Positions 48,197 through 59,829 of a DNA stretch of 64,000 bases are shown in pieces. Positions within the stretch are counted from its first letter, which is position 1. Each line of letters begins with the position of its first letter. Position numbers and translations under genes: made by a program. Source of the stretch: Macrotrachela quadricornifera (taxonomy: Eukaryota > Rotifera > Eurotatoria > Philodinida > Philodinidae); assembly GCA_022393335.1 (NCBI GenBank), contig JAJEKB010021607.1:1094113-1158112 (forward strand), given 5' to 3'. The notes beneath the pieces are model-generated. The model was given only the letters and a program-made list of their open reading frames with translations, did no database searches and was not told the DNA's origin.

Positions 48197-50269
48197 TAGT
48201 GGCGTAACCAGGAATCTGGTGGTGCCTCATGCTATTTAAAAAGGCTCAATATATGTTATTTTAATTTTTCATAGAACTCAAATTAGGTGCTAAATTTTCA
48301 CTTTCTCAAGAGAGACAGTACATTTTTTTTTCATGCTTTCATTAAATATGATCATATGAACAGAAAAAAGAATAAAAAAGTAAATTAACACCAGTTATTT
48401 CAACATTATTCGACTATTCTTGTGCTGAAGTGTAAAAGCGCCAGCTGTCTTTTCATAATCAAGAGAAAAATCTCTCTCAATGGCTAATAAATATAAGACA
48501 CTTACGAGGCAACATCGCCAGGTGCTCTCCTCCGATATCAATGAATTTTTGTCCACAGATAGTCCATAGTGGCCTAGTCAAAACTCTGAAAGGACTCGAG
48601 TTTCTAATGAAATATGACGAAGTTATTGGATTTCCAATATGTCTATTTTCAAAAGATTCTTGTGAAGGACCCTAAGTATAAAAATAATTTTACTTTTGAA
48701 TTTTGATGTGGAACTCCACTCATACAAAGGGCTTAACTAGACCAGCTTGTGTAGAAAAATTTAGAAGTTTTAAACAAAGGCTCGTCGAGATGTAGAACTT
48801 TTTAATTTTAAGTCCTTCTCTACATATAGTGTGTATAACACGCTTTTTTTTAAAGCTTCGTATCTCGACGAGACTTTGGTGGAAATTTCTAAATTTTTCT
48901 ACACAGGCTAGTCTAGTTAAGACCTTTGTATACGTGGAGTTTTAGACTAAACTTCAAAAATACGATTATTTTCATACCTAGGATCCTTAACAGGAATCTT
49001 TTGGAAATAGACATATTGGAAATCCAATAACTTCGCTATATCTCAATAGGAACCCGACTCCTTTCAAAGCTTTGACTAGCGCACTATGGAGTATTTGTGG
49101 ACAAAAACTCATTCAAATCCGAGGAGAGCACCTGACGATGCTGCCTCGTTAGTCTAACGTTAGACATACTGTTGCGTGCAGCAGTTTTGATAAGTTTTAT
49201 TCTACGGCAATTTCGTTCTGTTGTGTCTAATGATAAAATTTCAAGATATAAATCAACTATATTTTCTGATTTCGATTGTTCCTACATAGGTTTTAACACT
49301 TGAAATTCATTGGATAATAATCAAATATCACAAGTAATATAATACATAACTTTTTTAATTTTTGTACATCTAAAAATGCTGGATTACCAGGTGATAAAGA
49401 TGAAATACCACTAAGAATTTCTATTTTTGTTTTGGAAAACTAATTGTTCATCCCAATAAGAATAGTATCAATCATTGGGTAAAAGATAGTACTTCCATAT
49501 TTGCTTTTACTATCGATTTCTTCTTGTTTACCAAGTGTACTTATAATTAAACAATTTTTGAATCTTGTAAAAATTGCTCTTCTTCTTCGTTGTCACACTA
49601 TAGCATTTGTTCCATTTGTGAACGATCGAGTTTGATTTTTGAAATATTATTAAGGGGTCACTTGGTAATTTCTTTGTATTGTATATTACAATGTTGAGTC
49701 GATATCTTTGGTTGATGATGTTAAAAAGATTAAATAGAAGCTCACGACGATGTATGTTTATGAAAAAAAATGCAAGCTATATGCAGAATGATGATTATTC
49801 ATCTACACGCAGTGATGTGCATAGAATATCAGAAGCGATGATATCTACAGAAAGAAATCCAGGTAAAATATATCGAAAGGAGATGACATTCGAAGAGATG
49901 TCTCAAAGTGTAAGAAAGGTTAACTAATACATTTAGAAGAAGATATTATGGAATGATATCTACAGAAACGCATCAAGATGAAAAAGATGTTCATCAAGCG
50001 AAAAGAAATCATAGACATGAAGTAAACTGAGTTCACAAGAGGAGTATATTACAATATAGCAACATAGACAGAAACAAAAAATTAATCATACATCAGACGC
50101 TGCTTTGTGATCAATTAGTGTGGAATTTATTGTATAAATCTCACCCACTAACGGTTTTTCGAGGTCACGCAGTCAGCACAATAAGGCAAAAAATTAATGG
50201 CAAATCTTTATTTTCTTTCCATATTTTTCTCGGTGCCCGGGCGATCTCCCCCTAGTTATGTCACCACTT
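48197..50269. mobile_element. Candidate hAT-type DNA element, non-autonomous
   Basis: The left end TAGTGGCGTAACCAGGAA and the right end CTAGTTATGTCACCACTTT are imperfect inverted complements of the CAGTGGCGTAGCCAGG type common in hAT elements. Just inside, GGTGGTGCC at the left faces GGTGCCCGGG at the right. No transposase frame is visible inside. A foldback at 48500-49155 occupies part of it. No clear 8-bp duplication was found. Confidence 0.4.
48500..49155. repeat. Foldback element of about 655 bp
   Basis: The arms run from about 48501 (TTACGAGGCAACATCG) and to about 49152 (CGATGCTGCCTCGTTAG). Long matched blocks include GTTATTGGATTTCCAATATG at 48633-48652 and its complement near 49006-49026. 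The centre, near 48820-48845, contains CTCGTCGAGATG/CATC-type pairing around an ATAGTGTGTATAACAC loop. The arms differ by roughly one base in ten by eye. Confidence 0.85.
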
Positions 50270-51401
50270 TTGAGATCATGAAAATTGATCACGTAGAATT
50301 TTGATTTATTTTTTTTTTAGAAATAAAGAGTGCATAATTCGATTAAGTGTTATTTTGTAAATTGTAGAGCTTTTCACGTTACATCTAATAGCATGTCTTT
50401 TTATTTTAAATACAATGTATGAAGTAATTGAAAATTGAAATGGAAAGTACATCTATTTAGTCTATGATAATCCATTAGATATACAGAATATTTCAAATAT
50501 TATTTTATTCTCGTCTCTTGTAAAACATGTGTTACTTTTTTTTTTATATGTACATGTCTTAATTACATTCCAGTGTATACTTGAAATTATGATTTTATTA
50601 TGACATTATATAGTTTTGTTATTCAAAATTGTTTACTAACTGTTGTTAGTTTTAGATATTTTTTTAAAGTCTTAAAGGGGAATGTATTAGAGAATATAAT
50701 AATTAAATAAAAGATATAAATTGTATGTTTTAAGTTTTAGTTTGACCACAAGATAACATTCAATATTTTATCTAATGTAGAAATGATGATTTTAAAAAGA
50801 TAATTTTATTTTAAAATTCTTTTTTATATAAATTGTCGTTTTAATTAGAAAATAATTATTGCACATATATCATATTTGTTTTTAGTATGTGTTTATATAT
50901 GTTTTTTTATGACAATGATGTTATGAACTAGAAAACATGGGCCATCGTCTTTTGCCAATATTAATGTCTTGTTTTTTTCGTACTATTCTTATCAATGAAA
51001 AGTAGGAATGTATGTTTAGTTAATATAAACATTATTCGTATGTAACAGATTCGTTATGGAAGAATCATCGTCTTTTAGACATGTCAGAAATATAGTACAT
51101 AAATGGTTTTTTTTCTTTTATTTTTCTTTCTATGCACAGCGTCTTCCTTCAAATAATTTTTAATATGTACTATTAGTGTGTTATTAAGGTACGTACATAA
51201 TCGTACTTTAAGTATTCGTTCTGTACCGTATGCATGAATAGACTATGCATGTGACTATTCATTCATAGAGAATAATGAAAAAATCATTCTTTTTGTATTA
51301 TAAATACATAATTTTTCCCTCGTTCGTTTTTTATGTTAATAAAATCAATAGTTCTTACCTCATTCTACAATAAGTTGATATAAAAGAAAAAAATTGTAAC
51401 T
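50270..51401. other. Intergenic region, promoter side of RTA1-like gene
   Basis: AT-rich, no gene. A TATAAAAG word at 51379-51386 lies only 16-23 nt before the ATG at 51402, too close for an ordinary leader, so its role is unclear. Confidence 0.4.
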
Positions 51402-52208
51402 ATGATGAATTTAACTGAGACGAAATATCCATTTTATTCGTATACTCCATCATATGTTACTGCCAGTATTTTTGCAATTTTGATATCTATATCATTACTT
51501 GGATGGTTTATTCAATCAATACGTGTAAAATGTCGTCCACCTCCTTTGTGCATATTCATCTTTGTATCACATTTGACAACATTTATTGAACTTGTATTAC
51601 GTGCTACACTTGATATCAATATATTAAATACAAAAAAATTATATAGAATAACAGCACCAATGTTGAGTATGCCTCCTCGATTTTTACTTTTGGCTAATTA
51701 TCATTGTTTAGTCGAATTACGAGGAAAAAAACCACGTGGAATATTTGATCGAATAATTGATATTGTCGTTATAATTGGAGCAATAATAGGGGATGTTCTT
51801 CTTAGTATTGCTAATGAACTTTCTTTTAGTACAAACCATCGTTATTTAAGTTTTCATTTTCGACAAGGTTCAGCTGGATTTATTCTTTGTTTAGCTATAC
51901 TTTTTTATATTGTTTGGTATTTAGCAGTACCACATGCTCGTCGTCTTTATGTTTTACCATTATTAGGTGTATCAAGTACATGTGTTTTAATTGAAGCTAT
52001 TTACATTCAAGCACTATCTATTCCTTCAATATTTTTTGCACTTAATCAATATGAATATTGGTATTATGCAGGTCATTTAATTCCTATTGTTTTTGCACTT
52101 ATTACTTGGACAATATTTCATCCATTACGAATATTACCTCCACTAAAACGAGATGTTCCTCACGATGAAACTGGCAAAGAATTACTTCCACCACCACCCA
52201 AAATTTAA
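51402..52208 (+). CDS. RTA1-like seven-helix membrane protein
   Basis: A single uninterrupted exon of 268 residues (or 265, if the in-frame ATG two codons later is used). About seven hydrophobic helices are visible. Features matching the RTA1/lipid-translocating-exporter-like family, known mainly from fungi: Tyr-Thr-Pro-Ser (14-17) just before helix 1; Glu63 with Arg67 in helix 2; Ala-Pro and Pro-Pro-Arg-Phe (85-94) at helix 3; a Gln-Gly-Ser-Ala-Gly (155-159) start to helix 5; Glu198 in helix 6; Glu-Tyr-Trp-Tyr-Tyr (218-222) before helix 7; and His-Pro (240-241) at its end. Fungal members affect resistance to sterol-biosynthesis or membrane stress. Lack of introns and the fungal-type family suggest horizontal acquisition (inference). 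The C-terminus is Pro-rich and cytosolic. The family call is by motif only. Confidence 0.6.
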   Translation: MMNLTETKYPFYSYTPSYVTASIFAILISISLLGWFIQSIRVKCRPPPLCIFIFVSHLTTFIELVLRATLDINILNTKKLYRITAPMLSMPPRFLLLANYHCLVELRGKKPRGIFDRIIDIVVIIGAIIGDVLLSIANELSFSTNHRYLSFHFRQGSAGFILCLAILFYIVWYLAVPHARRLYVLPLLGVSSTCVLIEAIYIQALSIPSIFFALNQYEYWYYAGHLIPIVFALITWTIFHPLRILPPLKRDVPHDETGKELLPPPPKI

Positions 52209-52699
52209 TTGAAATTTTCTACTTTTTAAACATTATAATTTCTCTTTTAAATTAGTATATATTTGTTCTAATTTTGATTTAATGATAGGCTCATCAGAAA
52301 ATTATTAATAAATTTGAATTTGTATGAAACTCTTAATATTAATGATAAAACATAGTTTGAATTGATTTGTTTTATTAATATCTATTCGACATTATATGAA
52401 AATAAAGTTGAATTTTGTTAGACTATATTAACTAAGAAAAATAAATCGAATCAAATTTTTGAGAGATTTTTATTCTAGATTTTTCAAGTAAGTAATAGGT
52501 GAAATTTTCATTGGAAATAATATATCTGAGCATTATAAGCGAAATCATGTTCTTTTTTGTGAAGTTATGACCAAAAACTTAAACAAACAGAAATTAAAAT
52601 AAAATATCATTGAATTAGATTTTTATATGTCCTCGTAGTATTATATATACCAAATGGGTACATTATTGAAATGTTCTACTAGGTTTATCGTCATCAATT
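52209..52699. other. 3' flank of RTA1-like gene and duplicated flank
   Basis: From about 52565 to 52699 the sequence is similar to 63677-63818 (ACCAAAA-CTTAA, ATTATTGAAAT-TTCTA, GTCATCA, GCCTTAT). There is no gene. Confidence 0.6.
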
Positions 52700-55019
52700 A
52701 ATGAGCCTTATTCATCATTCGCTTGTTGCCCATGAACATGAATAAAAACGGCCATACAGTATGTCATCTGTTGTTAAGACCAGTGTCTTCGCTTTTATCT
52801 CTCTCTCTCTTTTGTTATCCTTTTCTCCAGCCTCTCTAAGAGACGAGATGTTAAATTATCACATTCTTTCTTCTCTTCTCTTTTGATATTTTTATCTCTT
52901 TGATCTTATTCTACTGTACGCTTTTGAGAAAATCATGAATATCAAGTAGGTGCGACAGTTATTTGACGTCAAACATCATATTAAATATTTTGTTAAGATG
53001 AATTTTTTTATCCACAGAATTTTATAAAAACTAGTATATTGTCACATAAAGATCACTACAGAGCGAGAAAAGTAGTTACTCATTTTTCATAAATTCAGGT
53101 AAGAAGAACTTAAAAACGAAAGTCGTTAGTGTTTCCCCTTGATAGTTGTGCAAATATTAGTATCACGAATGAAATGTTTGACGTAAAAATTATTTAATAT
53201 ATTTCTTTTTGTCAAATTCTGTGGATAAAAAAAGTTCGCTTTAACAAAATATCTAATACTAGAGGGGGTACCCACTGTAAAGAGAATATGGTTAAAGTTT
53301 TGCATCTTCCATCTGACTTTTTCTGCTGTACATAACATGTCTTTTACAGGACTGTTCCCCGCTGTGGCTGAGCCATCTGTAACAGAAATTCTTCCGTCAC
53401 TCCTGAAGCCTCTATGACAGGACTTTTATCGGTATGCGTCAGGCATCTTTAACAGGATTGTTCCTGCTCAGCGTTAGGTATTTGCCATAGAACTCTTCTC
53501 GCCGTGCGTGATGCCTCTTTCATAGGACTTTTTTCATCGTACCTGGAACCTCTGCGACAGAGCTTTTCCGGCCGTGCGTGGGATATGTTTCACAGAGGTT
53601 TTTCCCGTCGTGCGTGGAGTATCTTTCACAGAACTTTTTCCGCCGTGCATAAGGCAACTTCAGTGGGACTTTTGTCACCGGACTCAAGCTGACACCCTCA
53701 CTCGCATCCACTTTGCACACGATCACTTTCAAAATTGCATTGAACTGCGTCATTTGATTAGAAAGTGTATAAAATCAGTCTTTTACGACTTGGATGAAGT
53801 TCCACGCACGCATTCCTTTCTCATCTCCAATCACTCTGCCGACTTTCATTAGCGCACTCAAAGAACTGATGCGTGTAGTTCCGTGACGCTATCTCTCATG
53901 ATGAATAAATACATAGCGAACAGACTCATCAAAATCTCGATCTGTATTGATCGCGACGAAAATTCACCCAGCCCCTTCCACACACCCCGTTTGGTGGTTC
54001 CAACCTTAATATGACTTTTCTCAGAAGCTAAGTAAGTAGTATGGAAACTTTTGTGGCGCTACCTATCACAGCGACTGAATGCATAGCGAACAGACAAACG
54101 TTCTTCTTTAAATATATAGATACTTCATCGTTGTGAGTTAAGAAAAACAACAAATACGTTGTTTTTGTGAGTCATAGAAAACTAATGGATACACCATAGT
54201 TGTGAATCAAAGAAACACTTGTATATATTTTTTTCTCTTATAACCTATTAGAAGCATTCGATTTTCACATTTTAACCAAAGAACCATCGATACGAAATGA
54301 TTCATCTTAGAATCATAACAAATTCGCTAAATTTCTGAAAAATTCGTGCAAATTTCATTTCCATATAACTTAGGTGAAATTTCACCCAAACACCACCATA
54401 CTACTCCTACTAATGGTAACATCACTCTAAAAACCCACCGCTGGACTCAGAAAACTACCGCCTCAAGTTTGGTAGTGTTAGTTATGACAATACTATCTGG
54501 GTGCGATTTCACCTACACCCCACCACACACCCTCGGCAGGTGACCCCGCTATGACCTTCCTCCGGGCCTGGAGATGCACCATGGAAAGTTTGGTGACGCT
54601 AGCTTGTACAGGGACCGAATGCATAGCGAACAGACAGACATTCTTCTTTATATATATAGATGATGCTTGACGTCAAATAACTATTTCATCTTCTCGAGGC
54701 TAATTTTACTTTGCGGATACTTTTTTTCACCAATTAAAAAAAAATGTCCGCAAAGTAGAAGACATGCTTCTCGATATTCATGATTTTGTCAAAAGTGGAA
54801 AGTAGAATAAGATCAAAGAATTAAAAATATCAAAAGAGAAGAGAAGAAAGAATGTGATAATTTAACATCTCGCCTCTTAGAGAGGCTAGAGAAAAGGATA
54901 ACAAAAGAGAGAGAGAGATAAAAGCGAAGACACTGGTCTTAGCAACAGATGACATACTGTATGGCCATTTTTATGCATGTTCGTGGGCAACCAGCGAATG
55001 ATAAATAAGACTCATTGCA
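52700..55019. repeat. Large foldback element, 2.3 kb, with internal satellite
   Basis: The left arm 52700-52960 and right arm 54755-55019 are long inverted copies (for example CATACAGTATGTCATCTGTTG on the left against its complement near 54939-54962, with (TC)n facing (GA)n). An inner inverted pair lies at 52985-53025 and 53212-53256 (TTTTATCCACAGAATTT). Between the arms are a 35-bp minisatellite (53346-53680) and three direct copies of a motif containing GCATAGCGAACAGAC or a close variant (about 53874-53935, 54042-54118, 54588-54660). Sequence outside both arms continues collinearly in the unoccupied paralogous site near 63818. Confidence 0.85.
53346..53680. repeat. 35-bp minisatellite, about 9.5 degenerate copies
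   Basis: Units begin ACAGGACTTTT-like and contain a GCCGTGCGTG-like core. Successive unit starts are mostly 35 bp apart (ACAGGACTGTTCC, ACAGAAATTCTTCC, ACAGGACTTTTATC, ACAGGATTGTTCC, ATAGAACTCTTC, ATAGGACTTTTTTC, ACAGAGCTTTTCC, ACAGAGGTTTTTCC, ACAGAACTTTTTCC). GC content is well above the surroundings. Frames on both strands here are by-products of the repeat. Confidence 0.85.
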
Positions 55020-55442
55020 TCTGATCAAATTCAAAAGACAATGAATATTTTCACTTCGAATTCACATGGAAATTATGCAAATTTTCTCCAAGTATTTAAG
55101 TTTAGTTCATTTATTCAGAACTATATTAAAAACGTCGTATATAACTATTTATAAAATAAAAAAGCTTTAAATCGATATTATAAGTGTTCATAATTTGCTT
55201 ATAATGAACATTTTGTAGGACGTATTTATTATCTATTAAAATATAAATCAAATGATTGAATCATTGATGTCATTATTTGATAGTTCTAGTCGAGTGTAGT
55301 TTCACATTTTCATATAGAGAGTCTCATCTCCTTATACTCTGCAACAGTCAGACAAGAGAAGGTATTTTTTGAATCTATAGTCGATTCTAATACCGAATCT
55401 CGCCAATATTTTATCAATGATTCTGTTAACTTACCTGATTTG
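55020..55442. other. Right flank of the foldback
   Basis: The first 90 bp matches the unoccupied site at 63819-63900 (AAATTCAAAAGA, TTTCACTT, AAATTATG, TTCTCCAA). The rest is AT-rich, with no gene. Confidence 0.55.
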
Positions 55443-56258
55443 TTACAGATCACTACAACATTTTTTATGTTTTAAATAAATTTTCTTAATAGTATCACTA
55501 AATTTGTCCGTAGACTCTTTGACATAGAGAAATAGAGGACCAACACCGTTACCATTCATGTTTATCATAGATTGCTTTGTTTCTAACTTCTTTTTTTTTG
55601 TGACAAGTTTTATGATTTTACGAATGTGGATATGATGATGACGCTTAAAATATAGCAGCCAATAATCTGAGGTAATAAAATCAGTCAAACGTATTTTCTT
55701 CGTCTTCTATAGACTGTAGAGCTTCAAATCATTATTGTGCACTAATAAATACTCCTTGCGAGCTTTTTCAAAACGATTACAAACATATGCATCGATCCTA
55801 TTAAGTTTGTCTTTTATTTTTGTTAGTTGACAAACAAGAGCAAAAACAAATAATATACTATCTACATGGAACAGTCTTGAATCATTCTGATCAGTCTTTC
55901 ACTGCCGTTTCTGTTTACTTGTTTTTTGGATCTTTCTCATTGAAATAGTCGATTATCTCTTGCATGTATTCAAGACTATAAGATCGAAGTAGAAAAATTT
56001 TCTGTTACCATGAACATAGTCGTCATTTTCGAAGGATTCATTTAGATTCTTATCGATTTCACTGCTTTCATCATCATTGAAATCGAACATATAATCGAGA
56101 GAAGCATCATTTTTCACATAAAACTGAGAACTATTGATTATAGAAACAATAATATCAAATAAATGTTTACGAACTTCCTGATCGTGAGAGGAAGCGTTTC
56201 TTGATGGTTTGATAATACAGAAATTTGTTGAAACTAAATTTGAAAGAATTTTAATCAT
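55443..56258 (-). pseudogene. Fragments of a Tc5/pogo-type transposase N-terminus
   Basis: Two minus-strand frames belong together. The stretch 56258-55953 is acidic with a leading helical segment and a FDFNDDESSEID run. The stretch 55688-55443 contains a helix-turn-helix-like block (ITSDYWLLYFKRHHHIHIRK) of the kind found in CENP-B/Tc5 DNA-binding domains of pogo-like transposases in bdelloids. Stops and frame breaks separate them and no DDE domain follows. The assignment rests on resemblance of these blocks only. Confidence 0.45.
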
Positions 56259-56426
56259 ATTATATGGATTTATGTCAACATATTAAGCCAACAGTAAGGA
56301 TCATCGAAATGATTAATAGAACATCTCGTTTAATTATGTTCCTTTCCGTTATTTTCTTTCTTTTTATCTTTCGTCTACTCTTTCTATAATCCTTGTGTCT
56401 GATAGAAATGCTAGAAATAATATATT
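56259..56426. other. Short spacer
   Basis: AT-rich, no feature. Confidence 0.4.
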
Positions 56427-57615
56427 CAGTGGCGTAGCGAGAAGCTGACAAACGGACAATTGCCTGATGAGTTTAGACACTTGCTCATTATAAGTTTAAT
56501 TAGGGAGTTTTTCTTTTCAGTGTCATTTTTTTTATTTTTTAATTAATTGGCACCTGTATTTTTTTTTGCTTAAATTACATATGCACTCTTTGTTCTTTCT
56601 TTTTATAATTAAATAGAAGAAAACAGAATGACAAAATGATAAATGCACAATCTTATGTATAAATATTTATTCTTTTCTTTTTTCTTTCAATTTTGCTGAT
56701 AATACTGGTATAGATGAATGACCAAAACGGTAAACTAGACAAAATAGGTTATAGTTCATCTTCTTCTATACCAAATTATAAGAAATGATGAAAGAAAAAG
56801 GAAAAGAACAAATAAGTATATATACAATTATGCACTTATCATTTTATTGTTCTGATTTAAAAAGTACTAATACTAAGCTATGTCGAATGAAAAACGATCC
56901 CATAGATTATTAAACTACAATTTTTCTTCCAAAAAATGCGTACTAATACTGAAAATTTAACACAAGATTTGAATATACCTGCAATTAGTATAATTATAAC
57001 TGTAATAATTAATGATGATTCTGAAGATTTGGATCAAGTAAGTAATGAAGTTAATTTTAATCTCGAAAGTAATGAATTGAAAATGATATTGTTGACTCGA
57101 GACTAATACAAATAATACCGGTTATTATGTATTAAATAAACTATCAATTAATGATGATTTGAAATATTCTCTATAATCAAATCAGTTTAAATCTAATAGG
57201 AAATATTCTTTTCCAACATTATATCCGAACGATTATAAATATTCTTGTCGACTCTTAGTTAGGTATGGCACTTTAACTTTACTATTTAAAGTTAAATTAA
57301 CTTTTCTTTTTTATGCTTATAACTGTCCTGACTAGTTGATTAATGCTCGCTAGACCGTCTGCAACCTATAAGACGCCAAAGAGAAAATTTACTTTAGGTT
57401 TAAATAAAGTTAAAGTGCCACACCTAGTCTAAATATAGATCCAAATAAGATATTTCTCATTTTTTTCATATTGTAAAAATAATCATGTGTATTTATTTTT
57501 TGTTATTAGGAGAATCACATTTTATTTTTTTGTTTTTTTACGTTATCAATAAAAAGGTTTTGACCTATCAAGATAAACCTTGCCCATTGCCTTAAAAATC
57601 CTGGATACGCTACTA
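56427..57615. mobile_element. Candidate hAT-type element carrying a transposase-start remnant
   Basis: The left end CAGTGGCGTAGCGAGAA and the right end CCTGGATACGCTACTA are imperfect inverted complements of the hAT end type. Inside, 56936-57106 is a 56-codon frame (MRTNTENLTQDLNIPAISII) ending in TAA that could be the N-terminus of a lost transposase. A smaller inverted-repeat element (57255-57432) has inserted into it. No target duplication was found. Confidence 0.4.
57255..57432. repeat. 178-bp MITE
   Basis: TTAGTTAGGTATGGCAC at the left pairs with GTGCCACACCTAGTCTAA at the right, and pairing continues through TTTAACTTTA/TAAAGTTAAA and beyond. The element is non-coding and nested in the candidate hAT element. 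Confidence 0.75.
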
Positions 57616-59829
57616 CAATCGAAATACAATTTCCGATTAATATAAACAGGTGAAAGGTGAGTTGAGTGAACTTGCAGATAAATAAAAGAAAATTTTTTTT
57701 TATGATTAACCGTAGTGATTGCATTTCAACATAGAATTTTTTTAAAAACCCTTTGCGTTTGTTTTTAACTTCCATAGAGGACAATTGAATTCGAAAATAT
57801 AATAATTTTTCGCGAAGCGAAATTTTGTTACATTTCTCACGTATTTTCTTTGAGTTCATTTTGATTAAGATGTTTTAAAATAAACGAAAGAAAATGTTAC
57901 ATAGTTATAGATAATGAAGAGATTTCCTTGTCGATAGTCTTCCAGTAATAATTGGTTTTCGTAATCTATACATTCTTTGATGATATCAAGGCAAAAATCA
58001 AATAGACGAGATGAAACATTATTCTGTATATAAAGTAATAAAAAGATGACATTTTTTATCCGAAAAAACTGCAAAATGATATTAAGCTTAGAAGGAACGA
58101 TCCTACAGAGAATAAACAATACACGAGGCATATATCAACAGTGAATAAATGAAGAACGTATGTATATATACGTCAAAGGAAATTAAGAGATTAATTAACT
58201 CCAGAGAGCAACTAGAAGCTGTTCATTTAAATACGTGGATTTATCGATTTATATTCAACAAGAGAAAATAATAAAAATTGTTTTTTCTGTCATAGAAATA
58301 ACAACGAGGCAGCCACAAAAAATTTTATTTTAACATGCAGTCCTTTGCACTTATGATTAACTGAGCGATGACCAGCAATATTCTAAAATCATTTTAAAAA
58401 ATCTTCAATTGATCATATACATAAAACACCTAAATGCTTGTTACACTTCGCGTTATCTGAACATAAATATTAGGAAGGGGCTTAAAATACTTACAGAAAA
58501 GCTCACTTCTCTTAGTTTCACTTTTGATTTCGTCGATATCCATTAATCATTCTATTGCGAGTATTTGTTTTAATTACTTCGAAAAGAGAACTTTAAAATT
58601 ACACGCAGCAATCATCTATGTTTTTGGCGATTTAGTTGAACTTTATTGAGTGCAAATACGTACAATTTTCTTTTTCCATATTAATCATTTAAAGTCGTAT
58701 TGTTACTATTCTCTTCATTCATTAAGATTCTGATGAGATATTTTCAAAAAGTGCGTTTTTTTGACGTTTAAAGGCATTTTTCACTATTGACTGAGACTTC
58801 AAGATTTTAATCTTCTAATTTACTAATGTTATTTGCTTTTTTCTTCGATAGATTTCATAAAAATAATAAGATGAGAACTTATCAGAATACTATAAAATCA
58901 GAAAAATAATCTACTAATAGGTTAAATAATGAGAATGCACAAGTACTTCCAAATCCTTATTTATTGCGGTAAACTCTTTTCTTCTTACGTCAGTTTGCAT
59001 CTTTATTTTTTCTGAAATATTGTTTTATCATTTCAAATACTAGCATACTCAGACGAGGTTTTGAAGGATCTCAATCCACTTAATGTAGAAAGCTTCAGAT
59101 CTCATCTCCAAATGGTAAAATCTTGCTTAAGAAATGCTTGAGTCTCTATACAAAAAAAAAAAAGTAAGCAAGAAGATCCTGCTTTCTATACAGCCATGCT
59201 AAAGGCGGCCCGAGTGCTTTCTAGAAACGTTTCCTGCAGATGCAACTAATTTCAAATATAATGTGTGTGCACCCATGCAAGCTTATCTAGAGTGTCAATG
59301 TCAAACGATATAATAATTTATAAGCAATTTTTTATTTAAATTTTACGGATCATTTCTGTTCTTTCTAGAATACGTCAGATTAGAATTTTTTGACATTTTC
59401 TTAAGAGAATGACAACACCTAAGTTGTGTAAAAGAATTAATTAATTTTATGGCGTATGTCACAATAACATAATCTATCCTCTAGTCTTGCCAATAAAAAT
59501 TCTGAGTGAGTATCAAAGATGCTTGTTGAAAAGAAAGAACCTACAATACTATTTAAATGACTTCCGACATGTTATTTATATTATCAAGAATATAAAGATG
59601 CGAACAGTTTTTTTTTCTTGGTATACTATTATTTGATGAACACTAATTATATGAATACAAAATAATTGAAAATTTTATTCATATTTGATAATTTTATCTA
59701 ACTGAATGATGTTCTTCATCGAAATGAAGTATACTGTATTAATTATTGTTTACTTTTCAGATAAAAAAGCAACATACAAAATAAGAAGAATTTAAAATCT
59801 AACATTTATTTCATTAATATTGAACTCAA
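57616..59829. other. Intergenic region, promoter side of second receptor
   Basis: No supported gene. A polypyrimidine-AG (TTGTTTACTTTTCAG, ending at 59760), 70 bp before the receptor ATG, could be the acceptor of a 5' untranslated intron. Confidence 0.4.

Noticed and set aside
53504..53852. Overlapping open frames on both strands with Cys- and Pro-rich peptides
   Set aside because: They are readings of the 35-bp minisatellite, whose period gives open frames by chance.
57515..58131. Two minus-strand frames of 88 and 114 codons
   Set aside because: The lower one reads through the hAT-type end sequence. Neither has a domain, splice support or paralogue.
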